NCBI GenBank assembly: GCA_964035575.1
Contig: OZ037918.1
Location: 1,177,614 to 1,241,613, forward strand
Direction of reading: 5' to 3'
DNA from: Rhynchopus sp. YZ270_cl-10
Lineage: Eukaryota; Euglenozoa; Diplonemea; Diplonemida; Diplonemidae
DNA: 64,000 nt
In this document: positions 35,441 to 47,154 of the stretch, one piece after another
Layout: every line of letters begins with the position of its first letter
Numbering within the stretch: the stretch's first letter is position 1
Notes under the pieces: model-generated
What the model was told of the DNA's origin: nothing
The model's database searches: none
What the model saw: only the letters and a program-made list of their open reading frames with translations
Translations under genes and position numbers: made by a program

Positions 35441-35724
35441 TTTTTTATATTACCCCACCCAGTACCCCCCCTGTGTCTGTGTTGTTGCCTGAAAAAGCAT
35501 CACCTTTTACAGGCTTCCTTGTGGGGAGTGTTCGGTCAAGTGATAGTGATGAAGAAGGACAGGGGCGAGTTTTCTCGTGAAATGCTTTGAAGCCTCTGAC
35601 ATTGAGAGGCTCGCTCCGACCTCTGTTTTTAATAACCCTTACCGGTAACCACTGTGTATGTATGGTATGTATGGTATGTATGATATGTTGCCTTTGTGTG
35701 TTTGTTTTTGTTTTGTTAAAAAAG

Positions 35725-35913
35725 AGGGTATGCCACTCCTGGATGTTGTGCAGCTCCAGGGCAACATGTGTGAACGGACCAGGTTGCCCTGGCGACCCGT
35801 CACCCCAATGAGAAATTGCGTTAATATCATCAGTGCACAAGGCACTGTATCAGATATTAAGCTGATAAGAACAGATAATACACTTGATCTTAGCCAAAAG
35901 GCCGAGAAGGTAT
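35725..35913 (-). ncRNA. U2: U2 snRNA (unit 2)
   Basis: Duplicate of U2 at 4402, with GTATTA in the branch-pairing box. Confidence 0.95.
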
Positions 35914-36060
35914 GACTTCTTTTTAGTCCATACCAAATTCGACACCCATGTACAGGGAAGCATGATGATGATCAATATTACTAGGAAACAACAAGGCAAA
36001 CAGATTACACACCCATGTCACAGGGAAGTGAGCGAAGGTGATGATCAATCGTAGTAAAAA

Positions 36061-36205
36061 CAAGGCCGCCGAAGCAGCTACACAAATTGCCAATGTGGCA
36101 ACGCCGAAGCGGCCCATGGCGGGAATTGGGTAGTTTTCAACCAGCAATCTCTCCACAGCGTCCCTATTTGGTCATTGCTTATGGAATTATCCCGAGCGCA
36201 AGAAT
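36061..36205 (-). ncRNA. U4: U4 snRNA (unit 2)
   Basis: Duplicate of U4 at 4738. Confidence 0.95.
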
Positions 36206-36725
36206 ACCTCCTTTTCTCCCAGTCGTGTCACAAAGCTATGTCAACAGGGAAGCGTGTTGGGGTGGTAACATAAAGACACCACGTAAAGCTAACACACCAG
36301 AACTACCACCACCAATGTGCCTCCCTGTAGACATCTGTGCAGCCGATAGGTGGAACAAACAAGGGCAAGACTGTACTCTACACAGGATCTGTTTTTGAGT
36401 GCATTCGTGTTGAAGATTGTTTTCTTCGGCACAAGACCAAAGCTGGATGATGACATAGGTTGGGCATGTGCAGCATGAGCACTTGCGATGATTGTCACAT
36501 ACTTCTTGTATTGTTTTGTCTCTCCCCTGTATGGCGCAGGGAAGAGTACCAGGCACAGCCCTTCCACTTACAGCTTGTTTTTAAGAAAAACCTCAAAAAA
36601 GGCTTCACATTACTTTTTTCACCTTCAAGGACATCTTGATCAATCAAGAAGTTACCACACTATCCTCGCTCTCAACATGCTTCCATGTGTAGCAAAGTGC
36701 ATACAGCAATAGAACAAAACAGAGC

Positions 36726-36841
36726 CATATCACGGTTCTTGCCCATATCGAACTCATCTTTCGCCTTTTACTAAAGATGACCGTGGGTAAGAGCCACTAA
36801 GTGAAAGCATAATTTTTGAAGGGGCCTTTGTGTCTCATCTG
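36726..36841 (+). ncRNA. U5: U5 snRNA (unit 2)
   Basis: Duplicate of U5 at 5403. Confidence 0.95.
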
Positions 36842-36915
36842 TTTTTAAGTCTTGACAACCACTACGCTTCCCTGAAGGTGTTGGAGTTTCGCATGTTGTT
36901 AAACTCAGCTAGAGG

Positions 36916-37074
36916 TTACATACCTTACTGGTGTCTGACCTGATCAACAAGGGCGTCGACACACCAGTGGCCCTTGCATTGCACTGCGCAGGGGATACTG
37001 GTGGCACTAGCTTCGGCTGGCTTGCACAGTGAAATTTTTGACAGCGGCGGTGCTGTGCTTTGCACAAACCCGCC
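36916..37074 (+). ncRNA. U1: U1 snRNA (unit 2)
   Basis: Duplicate of U1 at 5593. Confidence 0.93.
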
Positions 37075-37363
37075 TTTTTAAACAAACAAACAAACCAAAA
37101 CAAACGTGATCACACAAACCATCATGTTACCCAGTAAACCCAGTAAACCCAGCACACTGGTCTAGAGGGATCGACCACTGAGTGGTGACCTGTGAGCACA
37201 CAGGCACCTGCTCCGATGCAGTAGTGCAGCGCACTAAGTGCTGTGCTAAGGACTGGCCAAACTTGTTAAACCTGCTGACCCACAAACCGGTTTTCACAAC
37301 CGAAGCAAAAACAAGCTCAGAAATAAAAAGCTCTTCAAAGGTTTTCGAACCTGACTCAGTATT

Positions 37364-37482
37364 GGATTCGGCCATACTCTGGTGAATACACCTCATCCCG
37401 CCTGATTTGAGAAGTTAAGCACCAGCAGGCCTGGATAGTACTGGCGTGGGTGACCAGCTGGGAAGTCCGGGTGCTTGAATCC
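37364..37482 (+). rRNA. 5S rRNA: 5S rRNA, copy 1 (unit 2)
   Basis: Duplicate of the 5S gene at 6041. Confidence 0.97.
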
Positions 37483-38119
37483 TTTTTGCTTTTCTTCCGT
37501 GTTGGTGTGTGGTTTTAGGACATCCAGACCCTGACCCACCTCCAACAAGACAACCCTGTCTTGTATCCCTGTGTTTGTTGCACTATCCAGAGAGCAGAAA
37601 TGAGGGGAGACTACACCACCGACGGTGCTTCAGCCTACAGGAGCATGCTGGAATGTGAATGCTGCATGACAGCATTCACAATTTCACCTTTGGTGAGATG
37701 GAGATGAGCGCAAAGGTGCAAAAATGCACAACAAAAACTGAGGAAGAGGCATCCATACTCCCCAGAAGGGACGTGCGCACCTGCAGCCAAAAATTCTCCT
37801 GTGCTTAATATCATGCGCGCTGGGGATGCCGAAATAGCTAAACTGTTGCAAGAAGTGGGACTAATTCCCAGGCAGTTGCCCTGTACAACATGCAAGTCCA
37901 CAATGCCAGAAACACTGTACTGGACACCAAGATACTCCAAGAAGATCGCAAACTGGCCTTATTTTAGGTGAAATGACCTAATGCAGAGTGCAGCGGAACA
38001 GGGGAGACAAATAAAGTTTCCTGTACCATGCAACACCCAAGACACTTTTGCACAAGTGAAGCAAAAACAAGCTCAGAAATAAAAAGCTCTTCAAAGGTTT
38101 TCCACCCAGACCCATTATT

Positions 38120-38238
38120 GGATTCGGCCATACTCTGGTGAATACACCTCATCCCGCCTGATTTGAGAAGTTAAGCACCAGCAGGCCTGGATAGTACTGG
38201 CGTGGGTGACCAGCTGGGAAGTCCGGGTGCTTGAATCC
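38120..38238 (+). rRNA. 5S rRNA: 5S rRNA, copy 2 (unit 2)
   Basis: Duplicate of the 5S gene at 6797. Confidence 0.97.
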
Positions 38239-38321
38239 TTTTTTCCTTATTTGTGGTGTAACACACAGAAGTTGGTTGAAAAGTGAACTGATAGTATTCA
38301 GCGCAAAGCATGATTATTGAA

Positions 38322-38393
38322 GGGTATATAGCTCAGTGGTAGAGCATTCGGCTGCAGTCCGAACGGTCCCTGGTTCGAACCCGGGTGTGCCCT
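38322..38393 (+). tRNA. tRNA-Cys-GCA: tRNA-Cys (GCA), unit 2
   Basis: Duplicate of the gene at 6999. Confidence 0.97.
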
Positions 38394-38487
38394 CTCTTTT
38401 TTGTTTCAAGATTTTCTGTGTGTTACTTTTCCCCTTTTGGTTTTGAATTTCATCCCCACCTTGTAAAGATTCGTTTAAGAAATGTAA

Positions 38488-38560
38488 GGGGGTTTAGCTC
38501 AAATGGTAGAGCGCTCGCTCAGCATGCGAGAGGTAGAGGGATCGATACCCTCAATCTCCA
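38488..38560 (+). tRNA. tRNA-Ala-AGC: tRNA-Ala (AGC), C33, unit 2
   Basis: Duplicate of the gene at 7165; C33 retained. Confidence 0.95.
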
Positions 38561-38651
38561 AACATTTTTTGGCTTGGAAACACTGTTGTGATATTTCCAG
38601 ATCTCAATTCTTTTTGGTACCAAAGAAAAAGAAGGAAGCGACAGAATTGTA

Positions 38652-38723
38652 TCTCCTATGGTGTAGTGGTTAGCACTCGAGACTCTGAATCTCGCGACCG
38701 CGGTTCGAATCCGCGTAGGAGAA
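38652..38723 (+). tRNA. tRNA-Gln-CTG: tRNA-Gln (CTG), unit 2
   Basis: Duplicate of the gene at 7329. Confidence 0.96.
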
Positions 38724-38816
38724 CTTTCCTTTTTCTCCGTTTCGTCCCTTGTTATTCTCCTCTGTGACTGGTTGAAACGCATTCCCACTTCCATATTCTT
38801 GTTGGCTTTTATTGAA

Positions 38817-38898
38817 GGCGAGATGGCCGAGTGGTCTAAGGCGCCAGGTTAAGGCCCTGGTCCCTTCGGGGGCGTGGGTTCAAACCCCACTCTCGTCA
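38817..38898 (+). tRNA. tRNA-Leu-AAG: tRNA-Leu (AAG), unit 2
   Basis: Duplicate of the gene at 7494. Confidence 0.97.
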
Positions 38899-38987
38899 CT
38901 TGTTATTCTTTTTCATTTTCATTTTCAATCTATCCCTTTTGTTTTGTTTTCAAGATTGTGCAAAACACAAAAAGCACACTTGTCAGG

Positions 38988-39060
38988 TCCTCCTTGGCGC
39001 AGTCGGTAGCGCGTCAGGCTGTTAACCTGCAGGTCGTTGGTTCGAACCCAACAGGAGGAG
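38988..39060 (+). tRNA. tRNA-Asn-GTT: tRNA-Asn (GTT) copy 1, unit 2
   Basis: Duplicate of the gene at 7665. Confidence 0.96.
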
Positions 39061-39119
39061 ACTTTTTTCCCTTCTCAAACCATTTTCTGTTCTTTGCAAA
39101 AGTCATAAAAAACTGGGAA

Positions 39120-39201
39120 GGCGAGATGGCCGAGCGGTCTAAGGCGCCAGGTTTAGGCCCTGGTCTCTTCGGAGGCGTGGGTTCAAACCCCACTCTCGTC
39201 A
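39120..39201 (+). tRNA. tRNA-Leu-TAG: tRNA-Leu (TAG), unit 2
   Basis: Duplicate of the gene at 7797. Confidence 0.97.
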
Positions 39202-39265
39202 CGTTATTACCATTTTTCCGCAGAAAACCCACCTCTTGTGGAAAACAGTTCCGGTCATTATTGTA

Positions 39266-39338
39266 GCAGCTATCGTCTAGTGGTTAGGACGCTCGCCTCA
39301 CACGCGAGAGATCGTCGGTTCAATCCCGACTAGCTGTA
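39266..39338 (+). tRNA. tRNA-Val-CAC: tRNA-Val (CAC), unit 2
   Basis: Duplicate of the gene at 7943. Confidence 0.95.
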
Positions 39339-39428
39339 ATTTCTTTTTGAACTTTCCTTCACATTTTCGTTCAATGCAACGATCGAAAAGATGTCCCCAT
39401 GCAGATAATAGTTTTGCCTACTATCAGA

Positions 39429-39500
39429 TCCGCTGTAGTATAGTGGTTAGAACAGCCGGCTCTCACCCGGCAGACCGGGGTTCAATTCCCCGCAGCGGAA
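39429..39500 (+). tRNA. tRNA-Glu-CTC: tRNA-Glu (CTC), unit 2
   Basis: Duplicate of the gene at 8106. Confidence 0.97.
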
Positions 39501-39594
39501 AATACTTTTTTTTAGACCAAGTTTTGGAGAGAAGAATTTCTGACTTTTGAATATTAACGCCATCATGTAAATCTGGATGAAGAAAATAATCAGT

Positions 39595-39666
39595 GGCTTA
39601 GTGGTCTAGTGGCATGATTCTCGCTTCGGGTGCGAGAGGTCCAGGGTTCGATTCCCTGCTGAGCCC
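39595..39666 (+). tRNA. tRNA-Pro-CGG: tRNA-Pro (CGG), unit 2
   Basis: Duplicate of the gene at 8272. Confidence 0.97.
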
Positions 39667-39880
39667 CTCTTTTTATTTAGGTAGTTTCTTGCTTGGGAAT
39701 TGTTTAGAAAAATTATTTCCACATCTTTTCGACCACCAAAATCCCAAGATGAGGAAGTTTGGAAAAGTGCATTTTTGTGAAAGTATTTTGCCATATCTTT
39801 GTTGTCACCAAAATCCCAAGATGGTGAGAGAATCTTGAAAAATCATTTTCCATATTTTCACTTCCCAGTGAAAAAGAGAA

Positions 39881-39953
39881 TACCCATGGTGGGGATCGAA
39901 CCCACAATCTTTCGCTTAGGAAGCGAACGCCTTATCCATTGGGCTACACGGGC
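39881..39953 (-). tRNA. tRNA-Arg-CCT: tRNA-Arg (CCT), unit 2
   Basis: Duplicate of the gene at 8558. Confidence 0.95.
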
Positions 39954-40061
39954 CTAATAGTTTTACCTTCTTTCCTTTTCTCTGGGGTGGTCAAATTTAG
40001 GACAAGAGACTTTTCTGCATGACCACCCCCCACAATGATTCTTTGGTTTAAATGAATGTGA

Positions 40062-40134
40062 GCCTCCCTAGCTCAGTCGGTAGAGCGCAAGGCCCTTAAC
40101 CTTGTGGTCGCGGGTTCGAGCCCCGCGGGAGGTG
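40062..40134 (+). tRNA. tRNA-Lys-CTT: tRNA-Lys (CTT) copy 1, C33, unit 2
   Basis: Duplicate of the gene at 8739; C33 retained. Confidence 0.95.
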
Positions 40135-40444
40135 CTTTTCTTTTTGAATGTTTACGATTTTGCAGGTTTCTGAGATTTTGAGGCAAATGAAAACCAAAAA
40201 ATATTTCCTCCACTTGATCTCAGTTCTGTTTCGTTGGCAAGTTGAGAGTGGAATTTGGGTGAAAATATGTGTTTTCCGAACCAACACAGGACTCCCACCG
40301 ACCGGTGTAGGTTTTGCGTTCAACCAGGTGTGAACTGCTTCCACTCGCGAAAAGTGCCAGACCCTTTTGCTGGGGATAGCACGTTTCAGCCCCACAACTT
40401 ATCTCCTTTCTGGGCATGTCCAGTGTGCTCAGCTGCCGCTTCTT

Positions 40445-40851
40445 GGCGACTCACCAGTACAGAATGGTGGAATCCAGCACAGAATGGAATGGCTGGGAAA
40501 TCCTTAGCAATCCATAATTCAGATGGAAAAACTCCTGACCTGGCTATTGAATTTTCGGATCATTTTCTCAGTCACAATGCAAGCACAGAATGGAAACCAA
40601 AACCAAGCACAGAATGGAACACGGCTATAAGACTCCAGCCATTCCATTCTGTGCTGGTTTTTCGTTTCCATTCTGTGCTTGCATTGTGACTGAGAAAATG
40701 ATCTGAAAATTCAATACCCGGGTCAGGAGTTTTTTTTTCCACTCCTAACAAATCCTTACAGTAAGCCTATAAGTCTCCAGCCATTCCATTCTGTGCTGGT
40801 TTTTGGAGCCCATTCTGTGAGCACTCGCTCGGGCCTGTACTGGAGTACGGC
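40445..40851. mobile_element. CCAGTACAG-family short element, unit 2
   Basis: Duplicate of the element at 9122. Confidence 0.65.
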
Positions 40852-40949
40852 CAGGCCATCTCCCTTCTGCGTTCCTGCCTGTCACATCCAGTGCTCAGTT
40901 GCTGCTTCTTCAGCACAACCACATCACATCACATCACCAAAAAATAGAA

Positions 40950-41021
40950 AGGCAACTGGGGGGATCGAACCCCCGACCCTTGGTTTACAAGACCAATGCT
41001 CTGCCACTGAGCTAAATCGCC
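40950..41021 (-). tRNA. tRNA-Thr-TGT: tRNA-Thr (TGT), unit 2
   Basis: Duplicate of the gene at 9627. Confidence 0.95.
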
Positions 41022-41103
41022 GCTGATTAAGATGCTTTTGCTGTTTCTCCTGCGAAGAAGTTTTTCAAGACAACACAGAAAGGAAAGTGTGTAAAAAAAG
41101 AAA

Positions 41104-41174
41104 TGACCCTAGACGGAATCGAACCGCCGTTGATGGATTTGGAATCCATAGTGCTACCGCTACACCATAGGGCC
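41104..41174 (-). tRNA. tRNA-Trp-CCA: tRNA-Trp (CCA), unit 2
   Basis: Duplicate of the gene at 9781. Confidence 0.95.
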
Positions 41175-41259
41175 CATGATTTAGGGCTTCAATGCGTTTA
41201 GCATGAAGGTGGAAATTTTGCTGAAAATCCCACACAAAGGAAAAAGACACACAAAAAAG

Positions 41260-41332
41260 TGCGAGGTGCCAGGATCGAACTGACGACCTTAGGATTATGG
41301 GACCTACGCGCTCCCGACTGCGCCAACCTCGC
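41260..41332 (-). tRNA. tRNA-eMet-CAT: Elongator tRNA-Met (CAT), C33, unit 2
   Basis: Duplicate of the gene at 9937; C33 retained. Confidence 0.93.
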
Positions 41333-41456
41333 CTTGATATTATCGTATCATTAAGAAATACATGGGGTGCAAATTTCTACAGGTTTGTGTGGCAAAAAAA
41401 TTTTTTTGAGCCAAAAAATTTTATGGGCTTCTGTGAAAACAATGACAGTTGTAGAA

Positions 41457-41540
41457 CCTCTCGTAGCTCAATTGGTAGAGCGCTCGACTGTAGAATACTC
41501 GGTTATCGAGCGGTCGCTGGTTCGATTCCGGCCGAGAGGA
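41457..41540 (+). tRNA. tRNA-Tyr-GTA: tRNA-Tyr (GTA) with 11-nt intron, unit 2
   Basis: Duplicate of the gene at 10134; intron at 41494-41504. Confidence 0.95.
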
Positions 41541-41618
41541 TTTTTTTTCGTTTTCGTGTTCCAGATTATTTTCTGCAAACAGATGACTGCCTAAAAACAA
41601 AGAACGGTGAGAATTACA

Positions 41619-41700
41619 GCAGTCGTATCCAAGTGGTTACGGAGGTGGACTAGAAATCCATTGGGCTCTGCCCGCGCAGGTTCAAGTCCTGCCGACTGCG
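41619..41700 (+). tRNA. tRNA-Ser-AGA: tRNA-Ser (AGA), unit 2
   Basis: Duplicate of the gene at 10296. Confidence 0.97.
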
Positions 41701-41799
41701 ATTCATTTTTTTGTTCACAAATTTTCATGCATTTTCGTCATTTCTGTGCTCATTTTAGACCATTTTAATCCGCGAAAATAAATCAGAGTGAAGATTGTA

Positions 41800-41871
41800 T
41801 CCTCGGTAGTATAGAGGTCAGTATTTCCGCCTGTCACGCGGAAGACCCGGGTTCAATTCCCGGCCGGGGAA
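41800..41871 (+). tRNA. tRNA-Asp-GTC: tRNA-Asp (GTC) copy 1, unit 2
   Basis: Duplicate of the gene at 10477. Confidence 0.97.
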
Positions 41872-41933
41872 TTCTTTTTTGTACAGGGCTCCCACTCATT
41901 GTTTCGTTTCTTTTCTGATGAAAATCAAATCAG

Positions 41934-42006
41934 GCCCCGTTGGCGCAATGGATAGCGCGTTGGACTTCGAATCCAAAGGTTGCGGGTTCGAGTCCCGCAC
42001 GGGGTT
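41934..42006 (+). tRNA. tRNA-Arg-TCG: tRNA-Arg (TCG), unit 2
   Basis: Duplicate of the gene at 10611. Confidence 0.95.
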
Positions 42007-42294
42007 AACTTTTTGAACATTGTTTTTTTGAACTTTTTTGAAAACACAAAAAAGTGAGAGGTTGGTGTCAAATGAATTACAGTGACAAGTTACAGTCACA
42101 ACAGATAAAAACATTGGGTCCAGTGGGAAGGGGTCACCCCGGGATTTTGGATTTTTTGGTAGTCAACCCACCCATAAGAACCTTGAAAAATTTTTGAAGG
42201 AAAAACTTGAAAACTGGAAATTCTTTGAAAAGCTGACATTTCAGAAAAAATTTTCTGAACATGAAAATTTTGCTTCCCCCTTTAAAAAAAGAAC

Positions 42295-42366
42295 TGCACT
42301 TACCGGGAGTCGAACCCGGGCCGCTCGCTTGGAAGGCGAGAATACTAACCGTTATACCATAAGTGC
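42295..42366 (-). tRNA. tRNA-Gly-TCC: tRNA-Gly (TCC), unit 2
   Basis: Duplicate of the gene at 10972. Confidence 0.97.
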
Positions 42367-42455
42367 TGTTACTTTCATGCAAAGTGTTTTCTTTGTGAGG
42401 GGCGATTTCAAAATGAAAATAATTTCAAATTCTTCAAATTGCCTAAAAAAAGAAG

Positions 42456-42527
42456 CAACCGTGGCAGGACTCGAACCTGCAACCGCCTGATCCGTGGTCA
42501 GGCGCTCTTCCATTGAGCCACACGGTC
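42456..42527 (-). tRNA. tRNA-Arg-ACG: tRNA-Arg (ACG), C33, unit 2
   Basis: Duplicate of the gene at 11133; C33 retained. Confidence 0.94.
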
Positions 42528-42615
42528 CATGTCTTTAGGCAATAGTATTTTTTATGTGGCCTGCATATTTTTGGAGTTGAAAAAAAATTTAGACGGTTGA
42601 TTGTACAGCTAAAAA

Positions 42616-42687
42616 AGCGGTTACCGAGAATTGAACTCGGGTCTCCCGTGCCACAAACGGGTGTTCTAACCACTAAACCATAACCGC
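42616..42687 (-). tRNA. tRNA-His-GTG: tRNA-His (GTG), unit 2
   Basis: Duplicate of the gene at 11293. Confidence 0.96.
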
Positions 42688-42803
42688 TTGAATATTCCCA
42701 CTTATTGGGATCTCAGAAAGGGTTTTATTTCGAGGGATATTGTGAAATATTTTTCAACCATGCAACGAGCGGCAACTCGAGCACAATTTCGACTAATATC
42801 GTA

Positions 42804-42874
42804 GCGTAATTGGTCTAGTGGTAGAATGGCCCCCCGCCACGGGGTCGGCCCGGGTTCGATTCCCGGATTACGCA
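42804..42874 (+). tRNA. tRNA-Gly-GCC: tRNA-Gly (GCC), C33, unit 2
   Basis: Duplicate of the gene at 11481; C33 retained. Confidence 0.94.
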
Positions 42875-43058
42875 CTCTCTTTTTGCGATTGGAAAAAGCA
42901 AAACAATATGGTTTCGGACGGTTTCAGGTCGGTCACAAACTCGTTCAAAACGAAAAAGTGGAAATGATGTGTACTCTTTCTTGCGTAAGGATTCTTAGTG
43001 GAGAAATTTTTTTTTTGTCTGATGCGGGTTTTTGCTCGACATGGTAAGTCAGTTCAGT

Positions 43059-43683
43059 CACAACTTCCGTCACAATCGAAAAAAAATTTGATGATCATGT
43101 TTATAAACCCATGCTGACTTACATGTGTATTTATTCACAAAAATCCCAGTTCATAAACATGTAAGTCAGTATGGCCACATGTTTTTGGCTTGACTTACGT
43201 GTTTATGAAAAACCTGACTTACATGTTTATTTGTTCACAAAATTCCCTGGGTTAATAACCATGTAAGTCAGGTTTTTCATAACCATGTAAGTCAGGTTAG
43301 GACTACAACAGGTTCATAAACCCAACCTGACTTACATGTTTATTTCTTCACAAAATTCCCAGTAAATAAACATGTAAGTCAGTATGGCCGGTGCGCTGGT
43401 CAGAGGTAATATGATCATCAGGTTTGCGGGCCGACCCCCTGTGCGCCCGATTAGGAATCCCCCTGTGCGCCCGGTTAGCTTTACCCCCCTGTGCGCCCGA
43501 TTAGGAATATCCCCCTGTGCGCCCGATAAGCTTACCCCCCTGTGCGCCCGATTAGGAACCCCCCTGTGCGCCCGATTAGCTTACCCCCCTGTGCGCCCGA
43601 TTAGGGACCCCCCTGTGCGCCCGGTTAGCTTTACCCCCCTGTGCGCCCGATTAGGAATATCCCCCTGTGCGCCCGATTAGGAA
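43059..43683. repeat. CATGTAAGTCAG inverted repeats and CTGTGCGCCCG minisatellite, unit 2
   Basis: Duplicate of 11736-12360, with the same number of minisatellite units. Confidence 0.85.
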
Positions 43684-44179
43684 CCACTCTGTGCACCTAC
43701 CTAGTCACTGTGACCAGGTGCCCCTACTAATATGCCTTACCAATATGGCCTGGGCTGTGGTATGTCGGGTGTACTACATGCTGGGACCTAAAGAGGAACC
43801 ACATGCTGGAACACGGCTTTAAGCCCCCACCCATTTCAGCTGTGGTTCCTACTGTGCCCAGTCACTGTGACCAGGTGCCTGGTCAGATCTGACCAGGTAC
43901 CCTTACTAATATGCCTGACCAATATGGCCAGGGGTGGTATGTCGGGTGCACAAGGGAGTTTCACGATGGGTTATCTTATGCACAGGTACAGTGGATGTAG
44001 AAAACCCACAAACCCATTGTGTGTGGGTTTTCTGGCATAGGACTGTATGGAAAGTGCACGGGTCCACCACAGTACAACCAGTCATGCACCAAGGGACACT
44101 GGCTGTTTTATCAATTTTTGAACTTTTTTAGACACTGCCAAACCTTCTCCATAATCTGAGATCTTGGGAAACAAGATAA

Positions 44180-44251
44180 GCTCGCGTGGCGCAATGGAAG
44201 CGCGTCGGTTCCCGACGCCGGAGGTTGCGGGTTCGATCCCCGCCGCGAGTA
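44180..44251 (+). tRNA. tRNA-Arg-CCG: tRNA-Arg (CCG), C33, unit 2
   Basis: Duplicate of the gene at 12857; C33 retained. Confidence 0.88.
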
Positions 44252-44388
44252 CTTTTTGTTCATTCCAAAATATTTTTAGATTTCCTCCTTCTCAGAGATT
44301 TCTTGTCACAAAACTTTGCCAAATTGAAAATTCAGAAATATGAAAATATCAAAAAACAGCTCCGAAATTTGAAAGCAATCAAAAAGGA

Positions 44389-44460
44389 TTCCCCCTCCGG
44401 GGTTTGAACCCGGGTCGCCTGGGTGAAAGCCAGGTATACTAACCACTGTACTAAAGGGGA
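44389..44460 (-). tRNA. tRNA-Glu-TTC: tRNA-Glu (TTC), unit 2
   Basis: Duplicate of the gene at 13066. Confidence 0.95.
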
Positions 44461-44557
44461 GGTGATACTTAGGCACAATCCAAAAAGGGTACTTTTGTGC
44501 AAGGAACACGGAATTTCAAACGAAAAAATAAATAAAAATGAAAATCCAAAAAGACAA

Positions 44558-44611
44558 GGGCTCGGCGGGGAATTGAACCCCGGACCTCTCGCACCCTAAG
44601 CGAGAATCATG
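44558..44611 (-). pseudogene. tRNA-Pro-AGG: tRNA-Pro (AGG) 3' part, unit 2
   Basis: Duplicate of 13235-13288; the gene is split in this unit too. Confidence 0.9.
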
Positions 44612-46940
44612 GCCATCCTCCAGTACAGGCCCGCAAAATTTGGCACAGAATGGGCCCAAAAAAACCAGCACAGAATGGAAACGAAAAACCAGCACAGAAT
44701 GGAATAGCCGGAGCCTAATAGCCGTGTTCCATTCTGTGCTGGCTTTTCGTTTCCATTCTGTGCTGGTTTTTCAGAAAATTTTTGATTTCCATTCTGTACT
44801 GGCTTTTCGTTTCCATTCTGTGCTGGCATTTTGACTGAGAAAATGATCCGAAATTCAATACCCGGGTCAGGAGTTTTTTTTCCTCTCCTAACAAATCCTT
44901 AAGGAAAAGTGAATTATGGATTGCTCAGGATTCCGCAGCCATTCCATTCTGTGCTGGTGTTTCAAAAAAGTACACTTTTTCGTTACGAACCAAAAAGTGC
45001 ACTTTTCTGAAACACCAGCACAGAATGGAATAGCTGGGGAATCCTTAGCAATCCATAATTCACTTTTCCCCTAACAAATCCTTAAGGAAAAGTGAATTAT
45101 GGATTGCTCAGGATTCCGCAGCCATTCCATTCTGTGCTGGTGTTTCAAAAAAGTACACTTTTTCGTTACGAACCAAAAAGTGCACTTTTCTGAAACACCA
45201 GCACAGAATGGAATAGCTGGGGAATCCTTAGCAATCCATAATTCACTTTTCCCCTAACAAATCCTTAAGGAAAAGTGAATTATGGATCCTTAAGGATTCC
45301 CCAGCCATTCCATTCTGTGCTGGTGTTTCAAAAAAGTGCACTTTTTCGTTACGAACCAAAAAGTGCACTTTTCTGAAACACCAGCACAGAATGGAATAGC
45401 TGGGGAATCCTTAGCAATCCATAATTCACTTTTCCCCTAACAAATCCTTAAGGAAAAGTGAATTATGGATTGCTCAGGATTCCGCAGCCATTCCATTCTG
45501 TGCTGGTGTTTCAAAAAAGTACACTTTTTCGTTACGAACCAAAAAGTGCACTTTTCTGAAACACCAGCACAGAATGGAATAGCTGGGGAATCCTTAGCAA
45601 TCCATAATTCACTTTTCCCCTAACAAATCCTTAAGGAAAAGTGAATTATGGATCCTTAAGGATTCCCCAGCCATTCCATTCTGTGCTGGTGTTTCAAAAA
45701 AGTGCACTTTTTCGTTACGAACCAAAAAGTGCACTTTTCTGAAACACCAGCACAGAATGGAATAGCTGGGGAATCCTTAGCAATCCATAATTCACTTTTC
45801 CCCTAACAAATCCTTAAGGAAAAGTGAATTATGGATCCTTAAGGATTCCCCAGCCATTCCATTCTGTGCTGGTGTTTCAAAAAAGTGCACTTTTTCGTTA
45901 CGAACCAAAAAGTGCACTTTTCTGAAACACCAGCACAGAATGGAATAGCTGGGGAATCCTTAGCAATCCATAATTCACTTTTCCCCTAACAAATCCTTAA
46001 GGAAAAGTGAATTATGGATCCTTAAGGATTCCCCAGCCATTCCATTCTGTGCTGGTGATTCAGAAAAGTGCACTTTTTTGGTTCGAAACGAAAAAGTGCA
46101 CTTTTCTGAAACACCAGCACAGAATGGAATGGCTGGGAAATCCTTAGCAATCCATAATTCACTTTTCCTTAAGGATTTGTTAGGGGAAACAAAAACTGCT
46201 GCTTCTGGGGTTTGAACCTCCGACCACTGGGAAAATAGAATGTGAACAACCCTTGTGGTGCCCACTTGGATGCTTCGTCAGCAATAAGGATTTCCATTAA
46301 AGTAGAGAGAGTGTCCTAGTGGTTACCACACAGGTTCCGCACACTACATATTACTACTGGTCGGAGGTTCAAACCCCAGAGGGTGCAGTTTTTGTTGTTC
46401 GTGTGGTTAATAAGCTGGCTGGTGGGTGCGGGTGCACGGGACCCTGCTGGTTCTAGGTTGCGTTATCTGGCTGGTGGTTGTGCGGGTTTGCGGGTTGACG
46501 GGTGCGCGGGTTTGCGGTCCCTAGCTGGTTCGTGTGGTCGATAAGCTGGCTCTTGGGTGCGGGTGTGCGGGAACCTACTGGTTCTAGGTTGCGTTATCTG
46601 GCTGGTGGTTGTGCGGGTTTGCGGGTTGACGGGTGCGCGGGTTTGCGGTCACTAGCTGGTTCGTGTGGTTGTGCGGGTGCGCGGGGTTCGGGCAGCGTTA
46701 TCTGGTTCTAGGTTGTGTTAACTGGCTGGTGTAGGTGAAACTTTTTGTCATTTTCAGGTGAGACAAAGTTTTGGCCTGAAAAATTTTCTCAAAAATCTTG
46801 CTCTGTGAAAAAAAAATTTTTTTGTGTAGAAAAATTTTTTTTGGCCTGTAAGTGGGTCAAGTCTGAGTCCGTCCATTCTGTGCTGGTTTTTGGGTCACCA
46901 TTCTGTGCTGGATTCCACCATTCTGTACTGGTGAGTCGCC
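44612..46940. mobile_element. CCAGTACAG-family element inserted in tRNA-Pro, unit 2
   Basis: Same insertion as 13289-15251 with the same flanking AGAATCATG, but 2329 bp long because its 183-bp array has two more units. Confidence 0.85.
44886..46185. repeat. 183-bp palindromic tandem repeat, 7 units
   Basis: Seven units against five in unit 1. The order of GGATTGCTCAGG and GGATCCTTAAGG subtypes is also different: two of the first type, one of the second, one of the first, then three of the second. Confidence 0.92.
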
Positions 46941-46967
46941 AGAATCATGCCACTAGACCACCGAGCC
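46941..46967 (-). pseudogene. tRNA-Pro-AGG: tRNA-Pro (AGG) 5' part, unit 2
   Basis: Duplicate of 15252-15278. Confidence 0.88.
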
Positions 46968-47081
46968 ACGAATTCTCTCGCATTCTCTTCGTACCAAGGC
47001 CATAAGTTTCCATCATTCCTTGTGTGTGTTTTCGTTTTGAATAAGGTCCCCATGTAAATGCTGTCTTCGCTAACAATCAGA

Positions 47082-47154
47082 TCCTCCTTGGCGCAGTCGG
47101 TAGCGCGTCAGGCTGTTAACCTGCAGGTCGTTGGTTCGAACCCAACAGGAGGAG
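47082..47154 (+). tRNA. tRNA-Asn-GTT: tRNA-Asn (GTT) copy 2, unit 2
   Basis: Duplicate of the gene at 15393. Confidence 0.96.
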